The translations under genes were made by a program, and so were the position numbers. A stretch of 5,945 bases of DNA from CALZKI01 sp045124055 (GTDB lineage: Bacteria; Bacillota; Clostridia; Lachnospirales; Lachnospiraceae): positions 1 through 5,945 of the forward strand of contig JBGVKZ010000001.1 in NCBI GenBank assembly GCA_045124055.1, in the 5' to 3' direction. Below the pieces are notes generated by a model. That model was not told where the DNA came from. It did not search any database and worked only from the letters and a program-made list of their open reading frames with translations. Shown piece after piece: positions 5,467 through 5,945 of the stretch (within the stretch, counting starts at the first letter, position 1; each line of letters opens with the position of its first letter).

Positions 5467-5492
5467 ATAGGAAAAGGTGAAAGTTTGAATTT

Positions 5493-5514
5493 AAACAGTT
5501 CGACAAACTTGAAT
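5493..5514 (+). repeat. 22-base imperfect direct repeat, copy 1
   Basis: This segment begins AAACAGTT and ends AAACTTGAAT. It matches 20 of 22 bases at 5771-5792, differing only at the ninth and twelfth positions. It lies in the leader of the zinc-ribbon gene. One frame here (from 5481) reads KFEFKQFDKLEFGEVIFDG without any start codon, so it may be a remnant of a small gene. Confidence 0.6.
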
Positions 5515-5532
5515 TTGGTGAGGTAATATTCG

Positions 5533-5757
5533 ATGGAAAAAGATATACTGAAAAAACTTAAAATGGAAAACAGAGATGAAGCTGTGGTTTTCTTAAAAAG
5601 TCTTTGGAATGAATCGCCTCAGCCGTGTCCGTTATGCGAAGGAAGAATAGACTTTCTCCATAAAAAAGCAAAGAAAAGTAACTGTGATTGGATTTGTACT
5701 GTTTGTGGTGAAAGATATGATACAATCAAAATATTAAAACAGTTAAATGATGAGTAA
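5533..5757 (+). CDS. Small zinc-ribbon protein (four-cysteine), hypothetical
   Basis: The product is 74 residues. An N-terminal charged helical part (1-28) is followed by a zinc ribbon with C32-P-L-C35 and C55-T-V-C58, the second knuckle being WICTVCGERYDT. C51 is an additional cysteine outside the two CxxC pairs. Such a fold binds one zinc ion and usually contacts nucleic acid or protein. The specific role is unknown. GGTGAGG (5517-5523) lies nine bases before the ATG at 5533, and a near-consensus promoter lies upstream, so the gene is very likely expressed. It is transcribed away from the DUF5688 block. Its last codons overlap a 14-codon open frame starting at 5750 (ATGAGTAA overlap). A 22-base repeat flanks it on both sides and a long hairpin follows. 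Confidence 0.75.
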   Translation: MEKDILKKLKMENRDEAVVFLKSLWNESPQPCPLCEGRIDFLHKKAKKSNCDWICTVCGERYDTIKILKQLNDE

Positions 5758-5770
5758 ATTCCAATTGGTG

Positions 5771-5792
5771 AAACAGTTAGATAAACTTGAAT
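5771..5792 (+). repeat. 22-base imperfect direct repeat, copy 2, within a degenerate mini-ORF
   Basis: This is the second copy of the repeat at 5493-5514, located just after the zinc-ribbon stop. It lies in a 14-codon frame that starts at ATG 5750, reads MSKFQLVKQLDKLE and stops at TAG 5792-5794. The same KF..KQ.DKLE pattern appears in copy 1, with some differences that are synonymous (GAC/GAT). The frame looks like a truncated small gene whose start overlaps the zinc-ribbon stop. Confidence 0.6.
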
Positions 5793-5815
5793 AGGTCGAA
5801 GAGATGAAAATTGAT

Positions 5816-5905
5816 TAGAAACCAATCGAAGTTGGTGTAAACGATAAAGCAGCTTACATCCGTTGATAAACTGCCCTATCGTTTACATCAATTTCGATTT
5901 TTCTA
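5816..5905 (+). terminator. Very long stem-loop after the zinc-ribbon gene (terminator or structured RNA)
   Basis: Bases 5824-5846 pair with 5877-5899 in an uninterrupted 23-pair stem containing two G-U pairs. A further six pairs (5816-5821 with 5900-5905) follow a two-base bulge (CC, 5822-5823). The 30-base apical region contains GCAG/CTGC (5849-5852/5871-5874), which can pair again. Both wobble positions are G-U only in plus-strand RNA and would be A-C on the minus strand, so the structure fits a plus-strand transcript. A run of five T residues (5898-5902) lies at the base, as in a terminator, but the stem is much longer than usual. It may be a terminator, a structured small RNA or an inverted-repeat remnant. 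Confidence 0.6.
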
Positions 5906-5945
5906 TAGTGAACAAAGTTGCGTCACTGGAGCCGACATGTATGGA

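Noticed and set aside
5486..5525. 13-codon leader peptide (TTG start) before the zinc-ribbon gene
   Set aside because: An AGGTGA precedes the TTG, but the composition gives no attenuation logic such as repeated codons for one amino acid, and no alternative hairpins were found.
5928..5945. Start of a plus-strand gene at ATG 5937 after GGAG
   Set aside because: Only three codons lie within the window, so no gene can be supported.

Overview
The window looks like low-GC Firmicutes DNA, most likely from a gut-type Clostridia or Lachnospiraceae genome. The reasons are A/T-rich codon use, strong GGAGG ribosome binding sites, short intrinsic terminators, and a protein set (DUF5688, DUF1643, P4/D5-type helicase, large tyrosine integrase) typical of integrative elements in that group. 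No database search was run. Family names come from recognition of motifs in the translations.

Left flank (about 1-914): probably resident chromosome. It carries one small gene for a membrane-anchored beta-barrel-like protein (157-501), its terminator, and a non-coding stretch with repeats and stem-loops. At 863-890 there is a minus-strand terminator of the kind expected behind a tRNA gene. Next to it, at 915-957 on the minus strand, lies the exact 3' half (anticodon loop to discriminator) of a tRNA-Lys(CUU) gene with no 5' half. This is best read as the attachment-site scar left when an element integrated into that tRNA gene. The intact tRNA would then be at the far end of the element, beyond the right edge of the window.

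Element side (958 to the end): first a non-coding arm with GACCGAC repeats, then a plus-strand GNAT acetyltransferase as probable cargo, then a minus-strand block transcribed toward the att site. In transcription order that block is a DUF5688 protein, a DUF1643 protein, an N-terminally truncated SF3 (P4/D5-type) helicase and a full-length tyrosine integrase. The DUF1643 and helicase reading frames overlap by 55 bases. The DUF1643 tail is out-of-frame helicase sequence and the helicase begins close to its Walker A motif, so a deletion appears to have fused the two loci and removed the primase part. Integration and excision functions look intact, while the replication module looks broken.

Right part (5359-5945): a divergent plus-strand gene for a 74-residue four-cysteine zinc-ribbon protein. 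It has a good sigma-A promoter that resembles the GNAT promoter at the other end of the block, and it is flanked by a 22-base imperfect repeat. It is followed by an unusually long stem-loop (5816-5905) whose wobble pairs indicate a plus-strand RNA. The most unusual features are the DUF1643/helicase fusion, the long hairpin, the repeated arm motifs on both sides of the att scar, and the shared promoter sequence.
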